A stretch of DNA of 64,000 bases from Theropithecus gelada (lineage: Eukaryota > Chordata > Mammalia > Primates > Cercopithecidae), in the NCBI RefSeq assembly GCF_003255815.1, contig NC_037681.1, positions 70,989,821 through 71,053,820 on the forward strand, written 5' to 3'. Below are positions 12,053-23,474 of this stretch, piece after piece (position 1 is the stretch's first letter; the number at the start of each line of letters is the position of its first letter). Under the pieces are notes generated by a model, which did not search any database, was not told where the DNA came from, and saw nothing but the letters and a program-made list of their open reading frames with translations. The position numbers and the translations under genes were made by a program.

Positions 12053-13272
12053 CACTCTTTCACATTTGTGCTATAAGCGCTCTCTGGCAGCACATCAGTT
12101 GTTATCTAGTACATATGAACAGAACAGTATTTTTGACTTGACCTTATTTTAAAACTACTTGGAGAAACTGAATTAGGAAGAAAAACTATGGCTAAGGATA
12201 ATTAATTTTCATGAGCCTCAAAAGAGACGATAATAAGATGATGTTCCTAAACATAACTTAGTATTACGCTACTTTAAAATTTTTATAGCTTTGTAATACT
12301 GATTTTAAGGTAATCTCATGTATTTGTATTAATATACGCATTTTATATTTGCCCTTAGTATCTGTGTTGATAGAATTTTAGAACATAGATTATTTCATTA
12401 GAAGAGATTTTAGAAAATAGACTCAAGTCTAAGTAGACACTTGAAAAATCTAAGAGGGCTGTAGCTTCCATTAAAAATACCAGCTACCCAATCTTTTATC
12501 AGTTAATGTCCTCTGAACATAAGACAATGTTCTGAGTTGTTGGAAGTGGATTGTTGTACTAGCAACACATATGATCACAGTTTCTCTATAGATACAATTT
12601 TAAAATAAACCAAACTTGCAAAATGAGTGGATGGGTATTAGAAATAAATTCATTATTTTTCACTTATTCCCTACCCCCTACCACTTATCCTAAGCTCCAC
12701 CTCATACCCTCTGTTGTGTCTTCTTCCTTTAGGAATATTTAGTTTAGTATTTTTTGTTTTTGTTTTGTCATAGCTATGCCCTATTTAATAGGTGAAAAGA
12801 CTTTAATGCCAGTGCTTCACCTAGGATAGTTTATTTCTAACTGGTTCTTGCTATAAAAGTATCCATTCTCCTCCTATTATTAGTGTCCTGGCTGTAGGTG
12901 AAGGAAGTCATCTGATTTAACCAGTGCACACTAAGGTGTGTGAACTCTGAACATTCTTCTTTAACCTCCCTAGTGGAGATCCACTGAGTTTTTAGGAAAG
13001 ACACTCACACAACTCAGTGAAAAGCTTCTTAGCAGAATTTCATGCAATTTAAGATACAAAGAGTTTTAGGGTTGAAGTGGGAGATATTTCAGGACCCAGG
13101 TACCTTTCTGGGTCCATTAAGTCCCTCCAATCTTCTTTAGCCTATTTTCTACCTAAACTATAGGCTCTAGCTAGCTACACAGGTAATATCCTTCTGGAAG
13201 AGTAAAAATTGTGAAAAAAATATGGATTTCAGAGTTTGTCTGATTTCCTTTACCGAACACTCCTTTGAAAGT
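12053..13272. other. Unique AT-rich sequence
   Basis: No repeat or gene recognised. One block near 13040-13110 (GAGTTTTAGGGTTGAAGTGG) faintly resembles the ancient repeat described at 58608-58735, but I do not call it. Confidence 0.4.
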
Positions 13273-13286
13273 ATTGAAAAGGGTTA

Positions 13287-13589
13287 GGCCAGGTGACTCA
13301 CGTCTGTAATCCTAGTACTTTGGGAGGCCGAGGCGGGCGGATCGCGAGGTCAGGAGACTGAGACCATCCTGGCTAACACAGTGAAACCCCGTCTCTACTA
13401 AAAGATACACAAAGTTTGCGGGGCGTGGTGTTGGGCGCCTGTAGTCCCAGCTACTCAGGAGGCTGAGGCAGGAGAATGGCGTGAACCCGGGAGGCGGAGC
13501 TTGCAGTGAGCCGAGATCGCGCCACTGCACTCCAGCCTGGGCGACAGAGCGAGACTCCGTCAACAACACCAACAACAACACAAAAAAGG

Positions 13590-13590
<1 letters not shown>
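13287..13590 (+). mobile_element. AluY SINE, full length
   Basis: Complete Alu with GGAGGCCGAGGCGGGCGGAT, AGACCATCCTGGCTAACACA and GAGAATGGCGTGAACCCGG. The tail changes from A to a CAACAA-type sequence and then into a long AG repeat. Direct copies 13273-13286 and 13656-13669 match at 11 of 14 bases (ATTGAAAAG exact). They place the microsatellite inside the original insertion. Confidence 0.92.
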
Positions 13591-13642
<52 letters not shown>

Positions 13643-13655
13643 AAAGAGAGAAAGA
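13591..13655 (+). repeat. AG microsatellite in Alu tail
   Basis: An AG run at about 13592-13638 followed by AAAAGAAAGAGAGAAAG. Because the target duplication of the upstream Alu lies beyond it, the repeat grew from the tail of that Alu. Confidence 0.92.
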
Positions 13656-13669
13656 ATTGAAAAGCCGTA

Positions 13670-14561
13670 CGTTTCCAGTCACTAAAGTTTGACATTAAGG
13701 ATCAGAAAAAAGGCCTGAAGGGGGATCTCCGAAGTTGAAAGGATCTTGACTTGAGAGAGTAAAAGGGTTTCCAATCTGTTCATTTCACTGAATAGAGTTC
13801 AAAAGAGACTCAAGGGTGCATGTCTCTTATACTCTTTATAGTGACACACTCTTCTCTTGCTTAAAAGTTGGTTCGCAGAACAAATCAAGAACACACCCTT
13901 GACAAACGTTCTGGACCAGAATAATCACCCCAACTTACTATGCCAAAGAGGGGAGCTTCAAAGTGACAAGGTGTGTGTGATCGTGTCTATCTCTGCATTC
14001 TTCATAAATACTCAAGGTAAATACATCTGGATTGAACTAAGGATATATAATGCTTCTCACAGCTTTCATCTAAAGGAAGATCTTGGGGATCATTCCACTT
14101 GCAGATTGATATTCAACACAGAAAAGTTTCCTTGTTGATGTTCAACGGAGTTGCAGGCTCAACACATGAGCCTATCAAACACAGCAAATAAAATTTTTTT
14201 CAAAATTGGAATTAAGGGCAAAATAGCAAATAAAATGTTATTGCAAACAATGGTGTCTCTTCAAGTGCTATGTTTGTTATAGAAATCAACAATCTCCAAG
14301 CTGTGGAAATAAAATGAAGATCCCTTAAGGGCAATGCAAACTTCCAGAGACATTAGGATTTGCTTAGCATATAGAAAACAATGAAAACAAAACAAAACAA
14401 AACAAAACAGAACTTCTTTCTGTTGTGTCACAGTGATCCACCTGTTGGTCGGACCCAATTTGGGGACTGAAAAATTGTGATTTTCAACAGAGCAAATTAC
14501 ACATTTCCTGTATGCCTCCTTTCTTCAGTATATTTCTGACTTTTTCCTTCTACCTCCACAT
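13670..14561. other. Unassigned sequence
   Basis: No gene or named repeat. An AAAAC pentamer run lies at about 14388-14409. The open frame at 13857-14138 has no recognisable motif and no coding context. Confidence 0.45.
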
Positions 14562-14715
14562 GGTACAGTGGGAAGCAAACAAAATTGGGAATCAGAAGAC
14601 TTAGTTTGCTCCCATGTTTATGACTCACGCACATGACTCAAACTCAGTGCTTTAATTTCCTGAGGAATTAATTATATTTGTATGAAAGAAGTACTGCACT
14701 CTATATAAATAATAA
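14562..14715 (+). mobile_element. MIR SINE fragment
   Basis: Forward MIR-like order: TGGTACAGTGGGAAGCAAAC, GGGAATCAGAAGACTTAG, then a degraded version of the core. Part of an inverted MIR pair with the next feature. Confidence 0.55.
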
Positions 14716-14721
14716 TTAAAG

Positions 14722-14965
14722 GAAAAATAATAATAGCTAATTCTTAATGAGTATTTCTTATTCTCCAGTCACTTTTCAAGGTGCTTTACATTTGTTAACT
14801 CATTTAAATTCTCACAAAACTCTGCAACACTAGGTAATATTATCATCATTGTTTTATAGATGAGGAAATTGAGGCACAGATTGCTAAATCATTTGTCCAA
14901 GATCATGCAGCTGATAAATAGTGAAATCAAAATTAAGTTCAGGCAGTTGAGCTCCAGAGTCTACA
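14722..14965 (-). mobile_element. MIR SINE
   Basis: A well-preserved reverse-strand MIR: AGGTGCTTTACATTTGTTAA, CTCATTTAAATTCTCACAAA, ATAGATGAGGAAATTGAGGC, CAAGATCATGCAGCTGATAA, then GAGCTCCAGAGTC. It lies head-on to the MIR just upstream. Confidence 0.75.
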
Positions 14966-16362
14966 GGTTTTCATGTTAATTCTCCTCCTCTGATACAGTT
15001 TCAATCCCCTATTTTGATTCCACATCACGCTTTTCCAATGTTTTCTGCTTTCTATAAAAGTTGATACCTCTAGGAATAAGTCTTTAAATAATAGTTTCAC
15101 ATCTATTGGGAGAAGAGATGATGGCAAAACCACCATAAAACAAGATGGAACATTTAAGAGGAGACACAGTCATAAATCTGATCTACTAAATAAAGGGGGG
15201 AAAAAAAGAATAAAAACTTAACCCCTTAAAGAAAAACATACATTTAAAGTCTGTCTGGATCTTTTGTGAAGAGCAAAGGAAATGATGAATAAAAAAGGAT
15301 TTTGATTGTCCTTTCCAAAATGTTGTCCCTTACCTCTTGGATATTGGTGACACCACCCACACTTCACCCACCTTTAATGACCTCGACTTTTTAGTGAAAA
15401 ACTCTATCTTTGCATAAACTTTGTTGTTTTGACTCTGCAATCAGGAAGATCCTTCATGGCTATATTTAGCCAGGTATAGGTAGGATCTGAGTGGAAAGAC
15501 AGCAAAGGAAGTTATATTCATTATAATTTAATGACATGCCAGGTATTAGGCATGTCCACATACATAATTATTAACACGGGGTTAAGCATTTCCATTTAAC
15601 ACAGAGAGAGAGAGAGAGAGTTTGCACAGTATCTTTCTTTTGGTTCTTATCTGATTACTGATTCTCTTCCATGTACCTTTAAAACCACTAAAATAAATGG
15701 TCTACTTGGGAGGTTGTTGATACACTAGCCAAGCTATAGGTCTAAACCTCAAATGCAATTTAATCTATGCAGCATTCCTTTTTCATAGTGAATCTTTAAA
15801 GTTCAATTTTTGCATTGATTGATCATCCTGGGAAACAGAAAAACCTCAACTCACAGCTTCAAGAGCTTGAAAAGCCCTAATCCACTGCCTGTTTCCATAA
15901 CCTCTGAGGACAACAGGAATATGAAAAAGGAAGAAATTTCCTACAGACTCATGATAAACTTATTGATAGTATTAATGATATACATTTTTTAAAATTATCA
16001 AATTGTGTATATTTTAAATTATTAAACTCCCATGGCCTCAATATTCTACTCTACCAAATGATGGAAAAATTTAAATTGTTTCTGCAATTTCTCCAATCTC
16101 TATAACATTAAAAGATCTACTTCTTAAAACATATGTAACATTTTCTTTCCTTGCCCCAAGATGCTTTTAAAAGTTTTATAAAATACCCTTCTTTGGACAT
16201 TTTTGTCATCAATTTGCCACTTTTCTGTTCAAAATGAATAATGGCTTCCCATAGGCAATGATACTATTATCCTTTCTGCATATGTGAACTACCTCTCCTT
16301 CAAGACACAAAATTCAGTCCCAAATCACTGTCTTCAGCCTCATTGATACTGTCCTTCTCTTA
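14966..16362. other. Unique AT-rich sequence
   Basis: No gene or interspersed repeat recognised. A short AG repeat lies at 15603-15620. Confidence 0.45.
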
Positions 16363-16367
16363 AAGAC

Positions 16368-16798
16368 TGCTATGGCTTGAATATGTGTCCACTCCAAAAC
16401 TAGTGTTGAAATGTGATCCTCAATACGGCAATATTGAGTAGTGGGGCTTTTCAGAGGTGATTGGGTCACGAGGGCTGTCCCCTCACGGATGTGTTAATCC
16501 ATCTGTGGATGAATGGGTTCATGGATTAATGGGTCATCATGGGAGTGGGGGTGGTGGTTGTATAAAAAGAGGAAGATAGACCTAAGCTAGCATACTCAGC
16601 CCTCTCATCATGTGATGGCCTGCACCACCTCACCTCAGGACTCTAGAGAGACCCCTGCAGCAAAAAGGTCCTCACCAGATATGGTCCCTTCACCTTGGAA
16701 TTCTCAGCCTCCATAATGGTAAGAAATACATTCCATTTCTTTATAAATTACGCAGTTTCAAGTATGCTGTTATAAGTAACAGAAAAAGGAATATGGAA
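16368..16798 (+). mobile_element. Solo MaLR LTR, MSTB-like
   Basis: A complete-length LTR (431 bases) of an ERVL-MaLR element. It begins TGCTATGGCTTGAATATGTG, has GATTGGGTCACGAGGGCT, a TTAATCCATCTGTGGATGA inverted block, CCATGTGATG-like and CTCACCAGATATGGTCCC-like parts, and ends with TTATAAATTACGCAG and a TTATAAGTAACAGAAA block. The 5-base AAGAC occurs at both edges (16363-16367 and 16799-16803), the duplication size expected for this class. No internal viral-type sequence is present. It is an old non-coding copy. Confidence 0.85.
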
Positions 16799-16803
16799 AA
16801 GAC

Positions 16804-17215
16804 CAGAGCTTTTATTCTCTGTACATGGCTTGGGCTTAATCATCTTCTTACTTGTATTATTTTAACATTTGTTGTATGTTTGTTTTTCCTATCCAATTAA
16901 ACTAAGTGTTAAATAATGACAATGCACTCAATAAATACTTATTGTCCTTCCCATATTTATTCAGTAAATGTTTTCAGTGTATAGTGTCTATATGCCCATC
17001 TGAGAAATCTAAGAATAAATAAGATATACTCTCAGCCCTCCAAGATCTTACCATCTGGAATGGTAAGGTCTCACAAGAATGGCAATATAAATTCGGTTAA
17101 ATATTTCCACGGGCCACTGTGAAGAATGCAAATCTGAGTCTACAATAGATTAACACAAGAATTTCCAAGTACTAATGACAGTGTGGTTAAGGTCATTGCC
17201 TAGCACAAGATCACA
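16804..17215. other. Unassigned AT-rich sequence
   Basis: No repeat or gene recognised between the LTR and the MIR. Confidence 0.45.
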
Positions 17216-17425
17216 CTAATAAAGAATATTTATTGAGCACTTACCATGTACACATTTAGTTCTCACCACAACTCTAGGCAGTGTTTCTATCTTCATTTTG
17301 CCAGTGAGGGAATTTTGGCTTTGGAGACCAGTGTTTTCCTAAGGTTGCATGATGTAGCTGAGCGAGCCAGGGCTTGGCAAAACAGTCTGGCTTTCAGTCA
17401 GCTGTAACCACTCTGCACTACTTCC
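17216..17425 (-). mobile_element. MIR SINE fragment
   Basis: Reverse-strand MIR: TATTTATTGAGCACTTACCA, TCTCACCACAACTCTAGGCA, a degraded GATGAGG core, and a CAGTCTGGCTTTCAGTCAGC-like end near 17381. Confidence 0.65.
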
Positions 17426-17551
17426 TCTTGCTTACTTGGTGCTTTTAAAATATTTGTTGAAAGAATGAGATGATATAGGATGCATCAACAGCAAAAAATA
17501 TGCTCTCCAATACTCCAAATTCTGAGGTCCCCCTAATTTGGCTCTAACATT

Positions 17552-17554
<3 letters not shown>

Positions 17555-17595
<41 letters not shown>
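17555..17595 (+). repeat. TG microsatellite
   Basis: About 20 uninterrupted TG units. Potential Z-DNA-forming and likely length-polymorphic. Confidence 0.97.
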
Positions 17596-17596
<1 letters not shown>

Positions 17597-18795
17597 TGTT
17601 TTAGAAAGAAATTTACATTCTACACCTGACTTCCATTTGCCCCTCTCCCTTTCCTGTTGCCACAGTTGAAGAGTAGAAATGCTTTATGGCTCTAACTGGG
17701 AGTAGAAATCACTGCAAGTGAAGAGTTGGATGAATCAATCTCAATCTCTTTCTCTCTCTCTTTTATATTTATATGATCTAAATCTGACTGCACCTTTTCA
17801 GAACATCATGCATAGTATGAAGGGACTAAATTAAAACATCTGATACAAACATTGAGAGCAGGAAAAAAAACTGACATGTGGTAGCTTTTCGGAGTGGCAT
17901 TCTGGTTGATCCTTTTTCAAGGGGAGGGGAGGGTTGTTTATGGATGAACCCAAGCTTGATGCACGCTGCAGCCAAAAGGCAGCTCTCCCCTTTGATTTTT
18001 CCTCTATATAATCTCCATGTGGTCCCCAAATGCTTAACCCTGTCTGCCAAATGCTGTAAAATCTGTTTTTTGATTTCACAGATGGAAAAGACTTATTAGC
18101 TCATGAAGCTCACCTCCTCAGGAGAAAAGCAACTCATCAAATACCATTTACCCAACCCTTCGAGTTTGAAGTCTTTATCAGTTTCCTGGCCAAAACTGTT
18201 AAACCTCCTTTACTCATATGACATCCTAAGTCTAAAGAAAACAATACAAAAAAAAATTCATGTGTCTGTTTGGCTTCTAATGGTCTTGGGACTTTCTTTC
18301 AAAGTGTTTCTCTTGCTGTGTTTTTAGGTAGTGCCCTAGGCAAAGAGAAAGGGACCATTTGCATCTCTTGGTTATAACTAGGCTTGTCATTCTCAAAACA
18401 ACAACAATAAAGGACATAGTTAAGCACTATCTTTTTCACTGGGACAGCATCACCTGGACCAGTTTAAACCTTTCAAACAGGACATAATTATACTCAAGAT
18501 GAGGATTTTAAAGAACACTTGACTTGGAAAACCTACTTTTTGAGTTTAGCCCTGTTACCACCAACTCATTTGGTTTTCCAAAGTTTAGTTTCCCAGATGA
18601 TGAAATGTCAAGTTCACTACAATAGTTACATGTATAAGAATGTAAGATGCTGTGTCAACATAAGCACATGATTAAATTGTCTACTAGAATTTAGTGCGAC
18701 CTGATAGATATGATTAGGCAATTCTTTATAAGTGGCTACATCTTTTGTAACTGATTTTATTATATTACTCTTCATTTAAACAATAATCATTGTTC
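17596..18795. other. Unassigned sequence
   Basis: No repeat or gene recognised. Overlapping frames near 17826-18099 on both strands have no recognisable protein motif. Confidence 0.45.
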
Positions 18796-19490
18796 CTTCA
18801 TTAGTTACAGGACAGAGTCCAAAGCTCTCAGTATTATTTTCAAGTCTTCCCTAAATCTGGCCTTAAATGTCTCTCTGATCTCATGTTGACATTCCCTATG
18901 TGAACCCTTTACTCCTGCCACATTGACCTTTTTGTCCTATGTCCTTCCCATCAGTGCCTGATCTGACACGCCCCTTCTCTCTATCCCTCTTGCTCTCTTA
19001 CATACAAGCAAGGATGCAGAAACTCGACAATCCTATTCTCCAATATAACAAACAATTTTTAAGCCCTCCACCAGGATAGAATGAAGAAAAAAAAAAGAGT
19101 ATCTCTAAATTTGTCTCTTTTCTTGCCAACACTTAATACAATTTCAAGGTCTGGCTGGAATTTACTTCTCTAAAGCTTACACTGCTTTCAGACCTGTGAT
19201 GCTCTCCTCTCCTTCTGAATTCCTATTGTTTTTGTTTTCTAAAACACACATGTGATATTTAACATATCCTACCATCTACGATGAGCTACTTTTTGTACCT
19301 ATCTGCCTCTCAGAAGTATGCAGAATGTCAACTGCACATGTGCACCTCATGTTCTCATATGTATACACTCTTGTTGTATGTTGTATATTCTTAACTAAGC
19401 TCCTGGAGCAAGGAACTATTCACACACTCATTCTCCTAAAGACCAGCCCCATGGATAGTATGTACTAAGTAAAATGAATGAATGAATGAA
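18796..19490 (+). mobile_element. L2-like LINE fragment
   Basis: Contains ACAGAGTCCAAAGCTCTCAG, TCTGGCCTTAAATGTCTCTC and CTCCTGCCACATTGACC, and ends in a GAATGAATGAATGAA tail after a GCTCCTGGAGCAAGGAACTA block. This is the usual order of the L2 ORF2 end and 3' UTR. Divergence is high and internal limits are uncertain. Confidence 0.55.
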
Positions 19491-20344
19491 AGTAAACTAA
19501 GGTGAAATTTTAACTGCTGACCTTTGCTAACACTCCCATGCTAACTCACAAATATTTCAGAAAAAAAAAGTATAAAAAGGACAACCATGAGAAAAAGCAT
19601 TCTAGGCAGGCCTATTGATCTTGCCAAAAGGAGATGCAGAGTATAGATGGCACAGGCTATGAAGCTGCTGAGATGTGCCTCACCCACTTTGAAGAGATGC
19701 CAGAGAGGACGTCACTTGCATCATCATTCCACTGTTGGCCTCTGAATCAAAAGAGAAGGAGGCAACTTCCTAGCTTAAATAAATTATTTAGAATATTGAT
19801 TTAACTGCCTGAACTGTGTTAAGTTATATCCGAACTAAAAGACAACCATTTGCATGTTTCCTTTAATGGAATCTGTGAATTCAAACATATATTTGGGTTT
19901 TTAAAAAAGAATCTTAAAGAGACATAATTTTTTCTTTCCATTTTAAAATACATATTAATAATATGTATTTTATTAATATTAATATAGGCTTTTAAACTTT
20001 TTTTTAATTTTATTAATATAGGGTTATATGCCAGGGCAGCTACTGATGATGATCCTGCAAGAACTCTCAGTTTATTGCCATTAGTTTTTAATTTATAAAT
20101 GAAATACTCTAGTTCTTAGGTTAGCTAATAAAATAATGTTTGCTTTTTTTCACTCTTTATAAAATTCATTTTACTTATTTTAGATACATGTCACAAAATC
20201 CTCACTTGCACTTGCTTATTTTTGTGGTAAGCTAATAATTTAATCTTATTGAAATAATTATAAATAAAGCAATCATACAATAATAAAAGAACATAATTTG
20301 ATTTTTCTAAAATAACACTCAGGGTATGCAGATATGTGACAGAC
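19491..20344. other. AT-rich unassigned sequence
   Basis: Very AT-rich around 19930-20030, with TAATATT-type palindromes. No gene or repeat family recognised. Confidence 0.4.
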
Positions 20345-20349
20345 ATACC

Positions 20350-21440
20350 TTTTTTCCACACATCCACAATGACCACATTTTCAAAAAAGGCACCAAAAAC
20401 ATACACTTGGGAAAAGACAATCTCTTCAAGAAATGGTGCTGGGAATACAGGATCCATACGCGGAAGAATGAAGCTAGACCCCAATCTTTCTCCATAGGTG
20501 AAAATTAAATCAAAATGGATTAAAGTCTTAAATCTAAGACCTAAAACTATGAAACCACTACAAGAAAACACTGAGGAAAATCTCCAGGACATTTTTTTGG
20601 GCAAAACTTTCTTGAGGAATACCCCACAAGCACAGGCAACCAAAGCAAAAATGGACAAATGGAATCACATCGTGTTAAAAATCTTCTGCACAGAAAAGGA
20701 AACAATCAACAAAGTGAAGAGACCACCTACAGAATGGGAGAAAATATTTGCAAACCCCCTATCTAACAAGGAATTAATAACAACAATATATAAGGAGATA
20801 AAACAACTTTACAGAAAAATAATCTAATGATCCAATCAAAAAATAGGCAAAAGACTTGAATAGGCATTTCTCAAAAGAAGACATACAAATGGCAAACAGA
20901 CATATGAAAAAGTCATCAATATCACAGATAATCAGAGAAATGCCAATCAAACCTACAATGAGATATCATCTCACTCCATTTAAAATAGCTCATAACCAAA
21001 AGACAGGCAATAACAAATGCCTGTGAGGATGCAGAGAAAAGGGAACCTTTGTGCACTGTTGGTGGGAACGGAAATTAGTACAGCCACTACAGGGAACAGT
21101 TTGGAGATTCCTCAAAAAACTAAAGGTTGAGCTACTGTAAGATCTAGCAATCCCAAAGAAAGGAAATCAGTATATCAAAGAGACATCTGCACTCCTATGT
21201 TTGTTGTAGCACTCTTTACAATAACTAAGATTTGGGAGCAACCTAAGTTTTCATTAACAGATTAATGCATAAAGAAAATGTGTTACATGTTCATAACGGA
21301 CTACTGTTCAGATATAAAAGAAGGAGATTCAGTCATTTGTAAAAACACAGATGGAACTGGACATCATTATGTTAAGTGAAATAGTTATGCACAGAAAGAC
21401 AAACATTACCTGTTCTCACTTATTTGTGGGATATAAAAAT
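20350..21440 (+). pseudogene. L1 ORF2 C-terminal remnant
   Basis: Translated pieces resemble the end of the L1 ORF2 protein, which encodes endonuclease and reverse transcriptase; only the part after the reverse transcriptase domain is left. The longest open piece (20498-20827) includes KMDKWNHIVLKIFCTEKE and EWEKIFANPL-like blocks. Stops and frameshifts interrupt it; for example, a piece expected between the CCC repeats near 21151 appears to be missing. No product is expected. Confidence 0.85.
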
Positions 21441-21497
21441 CAAAACAATTGAACTCATGGACATAGAGATTAGAAGAAAGGTTACCAGAGGCTGGGA

Positions 21498-21548
21498 AGG
21501 ATAGTGGGGTGGGGGGTGGGAAGACCATGTGCAGGGGAGGTGGGGATG
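21498..21548 (+). other. G-rich tract of the L1 3' UTR
   Basis: GTGGGGTGGGGGGTGGG followed by GGGGAGGTGGGG. Multiple G runs fit the G-quadruplex motif known in L1 3' UTRs. Confidence 0.75.
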
Positions 21549-21757
21549 ATTAATGGGTACCAAAAATAGAAATAATGAATAAGAACTACTGATTGATATC
21601 ACAACAGGGTTACTACAGTCAATAATAACTGCATTGTGCATTTTAAAATAACTTAAAGAGTGTAACTGGATTGTTTGTAGCTCAAAGGATAAATGCTAGA
21701 GGGGATGGATACCCCATTCTTTGTGATGTGTGTATTTCACATTGCATATCTGTGCCC

Positions 21758-21984
21758 CATAAATATATACACCTACTATGTTGTCCATAAATACCACATA
21801 AATATATACCTACTATGTACCCACAAAAAAATTGGAAAAACATACCTTTTTTCTTTTGGGGAATATTTTCTGAAATATACCCCAAAAATAAATACACTCC
21901 ATAAATATATATACCTACTATGTATACACAAAAATTTGTATAAACATACCATTTTTTTGTTTTTGGGAATATTTTTTGAAAGAC
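21758..21984 (+). repeat. Tandemly duplicated L1 3' tail
   Basis: The block from CATAAATATATACC through GGAATATTTT.TGAAA occurs at 21797-21879 and again at 21900-21982 with a period of about 103 bases. A shorter third start of the unit lies at 21758. The second copy is diverged, so the duplication is not recent. Confidence 0.85.
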
Positions 21985-22019
21985 AATTTTTTTTCAATAA
22001 AAAAGCAAACAAGATATAA

Positions 22020-22399
22020 AATACATGAAAATCTTTGAGTATTGTCTATCTTTCCTTGGGCAAAAATCTTAAGGTTTTAGACACTACTATCCTTCTTAAT
22101 TCATACTAAAAATCATAATCACTCCTAAAGTGTAGTGAGTCCCTCATAAAATTATTAAAGGATAAGCTTAAAATAAAAATTTAATGTATACTATTGCCAT
22201 TTCAAAAGGAGAGTGTTTTGAGGTCGTATAACCTTTAAAAGTATATTTTGAATTTCTATATTATTTTTAAAATGCATCAATTATGTCATACGAATGTTTG
22301 TAATACCAAATATATCAATAAACTATAAAAATTGTGAAGGGAGACTATGTTGAACTTAAGAAAATTTCATATGAAATCTATTAATTTCAGAAACAAATC
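22020..22399. other. Unassigned AT-rich sequence
   Basis: No repeat or gene recognised downstream of the L1 tail. Confidence 0.4.
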
Positions 22400-22421
22400 A
22401 TATATATATATATATATATAA
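22400..22421 (+). repeat. TA microsatellite
   Basis: Eleven uninterrupted AT/TA units. Confidence 0.95.
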
Positions 22422-22779
22422 CAGAAATAATTTACAATTAAAAATTTTTACTAAAGCTCTTTCAATAGATGTCGTTCATCTCTCGCATTACTCCCTCATC
22501 GCTTCGTAACTATGACATGGAGCAGGCACATTAAACATAGTTCTTCATGAAGGAATAAATACAATGACAAAAACTGTGGAATGACAGATAGCAAGGACTT
22601 CAGAAAAGCAGGGAGTAGGCAATGAGTTTCAATGTTTTTAAAATTGAAAAAAGAAGATAATCATTACTAACTGAAGGTCTTTGTATAAAATCAAATAACA
22701 AGGTAGTTCATATTAAATACATTAAATTACAGTTAAAGTTATTTTTAACTCCACAGATTAATGCGCTTTCCCTTTCATA

Positions 22780-23110
22780 GAATCCATTTTCTATTAACTT
22801 TAGCAACCAGACACGAGAGGTTGCAGTGTAAGGTGTATTTTTTTATGGCTCAAATAGAATTTAGTCATTGTATTTTCTCTTCACTTGATTGACAAAGTGC
22901 ACTATGAATTGGTGGAAATGCGCTGTCTCATCACGTGATGATTATAAGCTGTGATAAAGATATCCTTTGCTCCAACATTTCTAGCACATGCTGCAGAGAT
23001 TCCGCAAATATTCTGATGAAGCATGGATAATGATTGAATTAACACTTCAGATCCACAGCATGTTAGGCTATGGTCTCACTGGAGGCATGTGAAATATTAG
23101 CCACAGAGAT
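22780..23110. promoter_or_regulatory. Candidate regulatory block with E-box palindrome
   Basis: Repeat-free stretch holding TGATTGACA (22886-22894, a PBX/PREP-type motif) and the perfect 14-base palindrome TCATCACGTGATGA (22928-22941) with a central CACGTG E-box. The motifs are seen directly; enhancer function is inference, and single motifs occur by chance. Confidence 0.25.
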
Positions 23111-23474
23111 GTCTTAACCACTATTTACATTTGTTTTAACATAAAATCAACTAGCGTATAAAAACGCACACGTCTAACCGTAAATAACTACATATCATCA
23201 TGAATATTGAATCCAAGACAAATACCTTACCACTCATAATTATATCTTTTTGCATTAATTCAAGAATATCTTGTGACATAGTCTCTCACAATGTGATATG
23301 ATAAATTACATTAAAAAAACAGAAAAAATAGGCAAAATCTGTAGAGGCTTGTTAGTTTCAACACTGTGAATCACTTTCAAATTCTATATTCCTACTTTTA
23401 TGGCCAACTGTTAGTAGTTACTCAACAATATTAAAATAAAAAAAAAACTTAGAATGAGTACTATTGATTTGTTC

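Larger units (their letters stand above)
20345..21845 (+). mobile_element. 5'-truncated L1 (L1PB/L1MA-like)
   Basis: The 3' part of a LINE-1: the ORF2 C-terminal region, a G-rich 3' UTR (about 21500-21545), then ATTGGATTGTTTGTAG-like, GGGGATGGATACCCCATTC and CCATAAATATATACACC blocks ending in CTACTATGTACCCACAAAA. Truncation is near 20345. The style of the 3' UTR fits an older primate L1 and not a recent L1PA. It is immobile. Confidence 0.9.

Noticed and set aside
13312..13695. 127-codon minus-strand frame
   Set aside because: It is the antisense of an AluY plus its AG repeat; the repetitive LSLSLS part is microsatellite translation.
20191..20658. 155-codon minus-strand frame
   Set aside because: Lies antisense to the L1 ORF2 remnant and has no recognisable domain.
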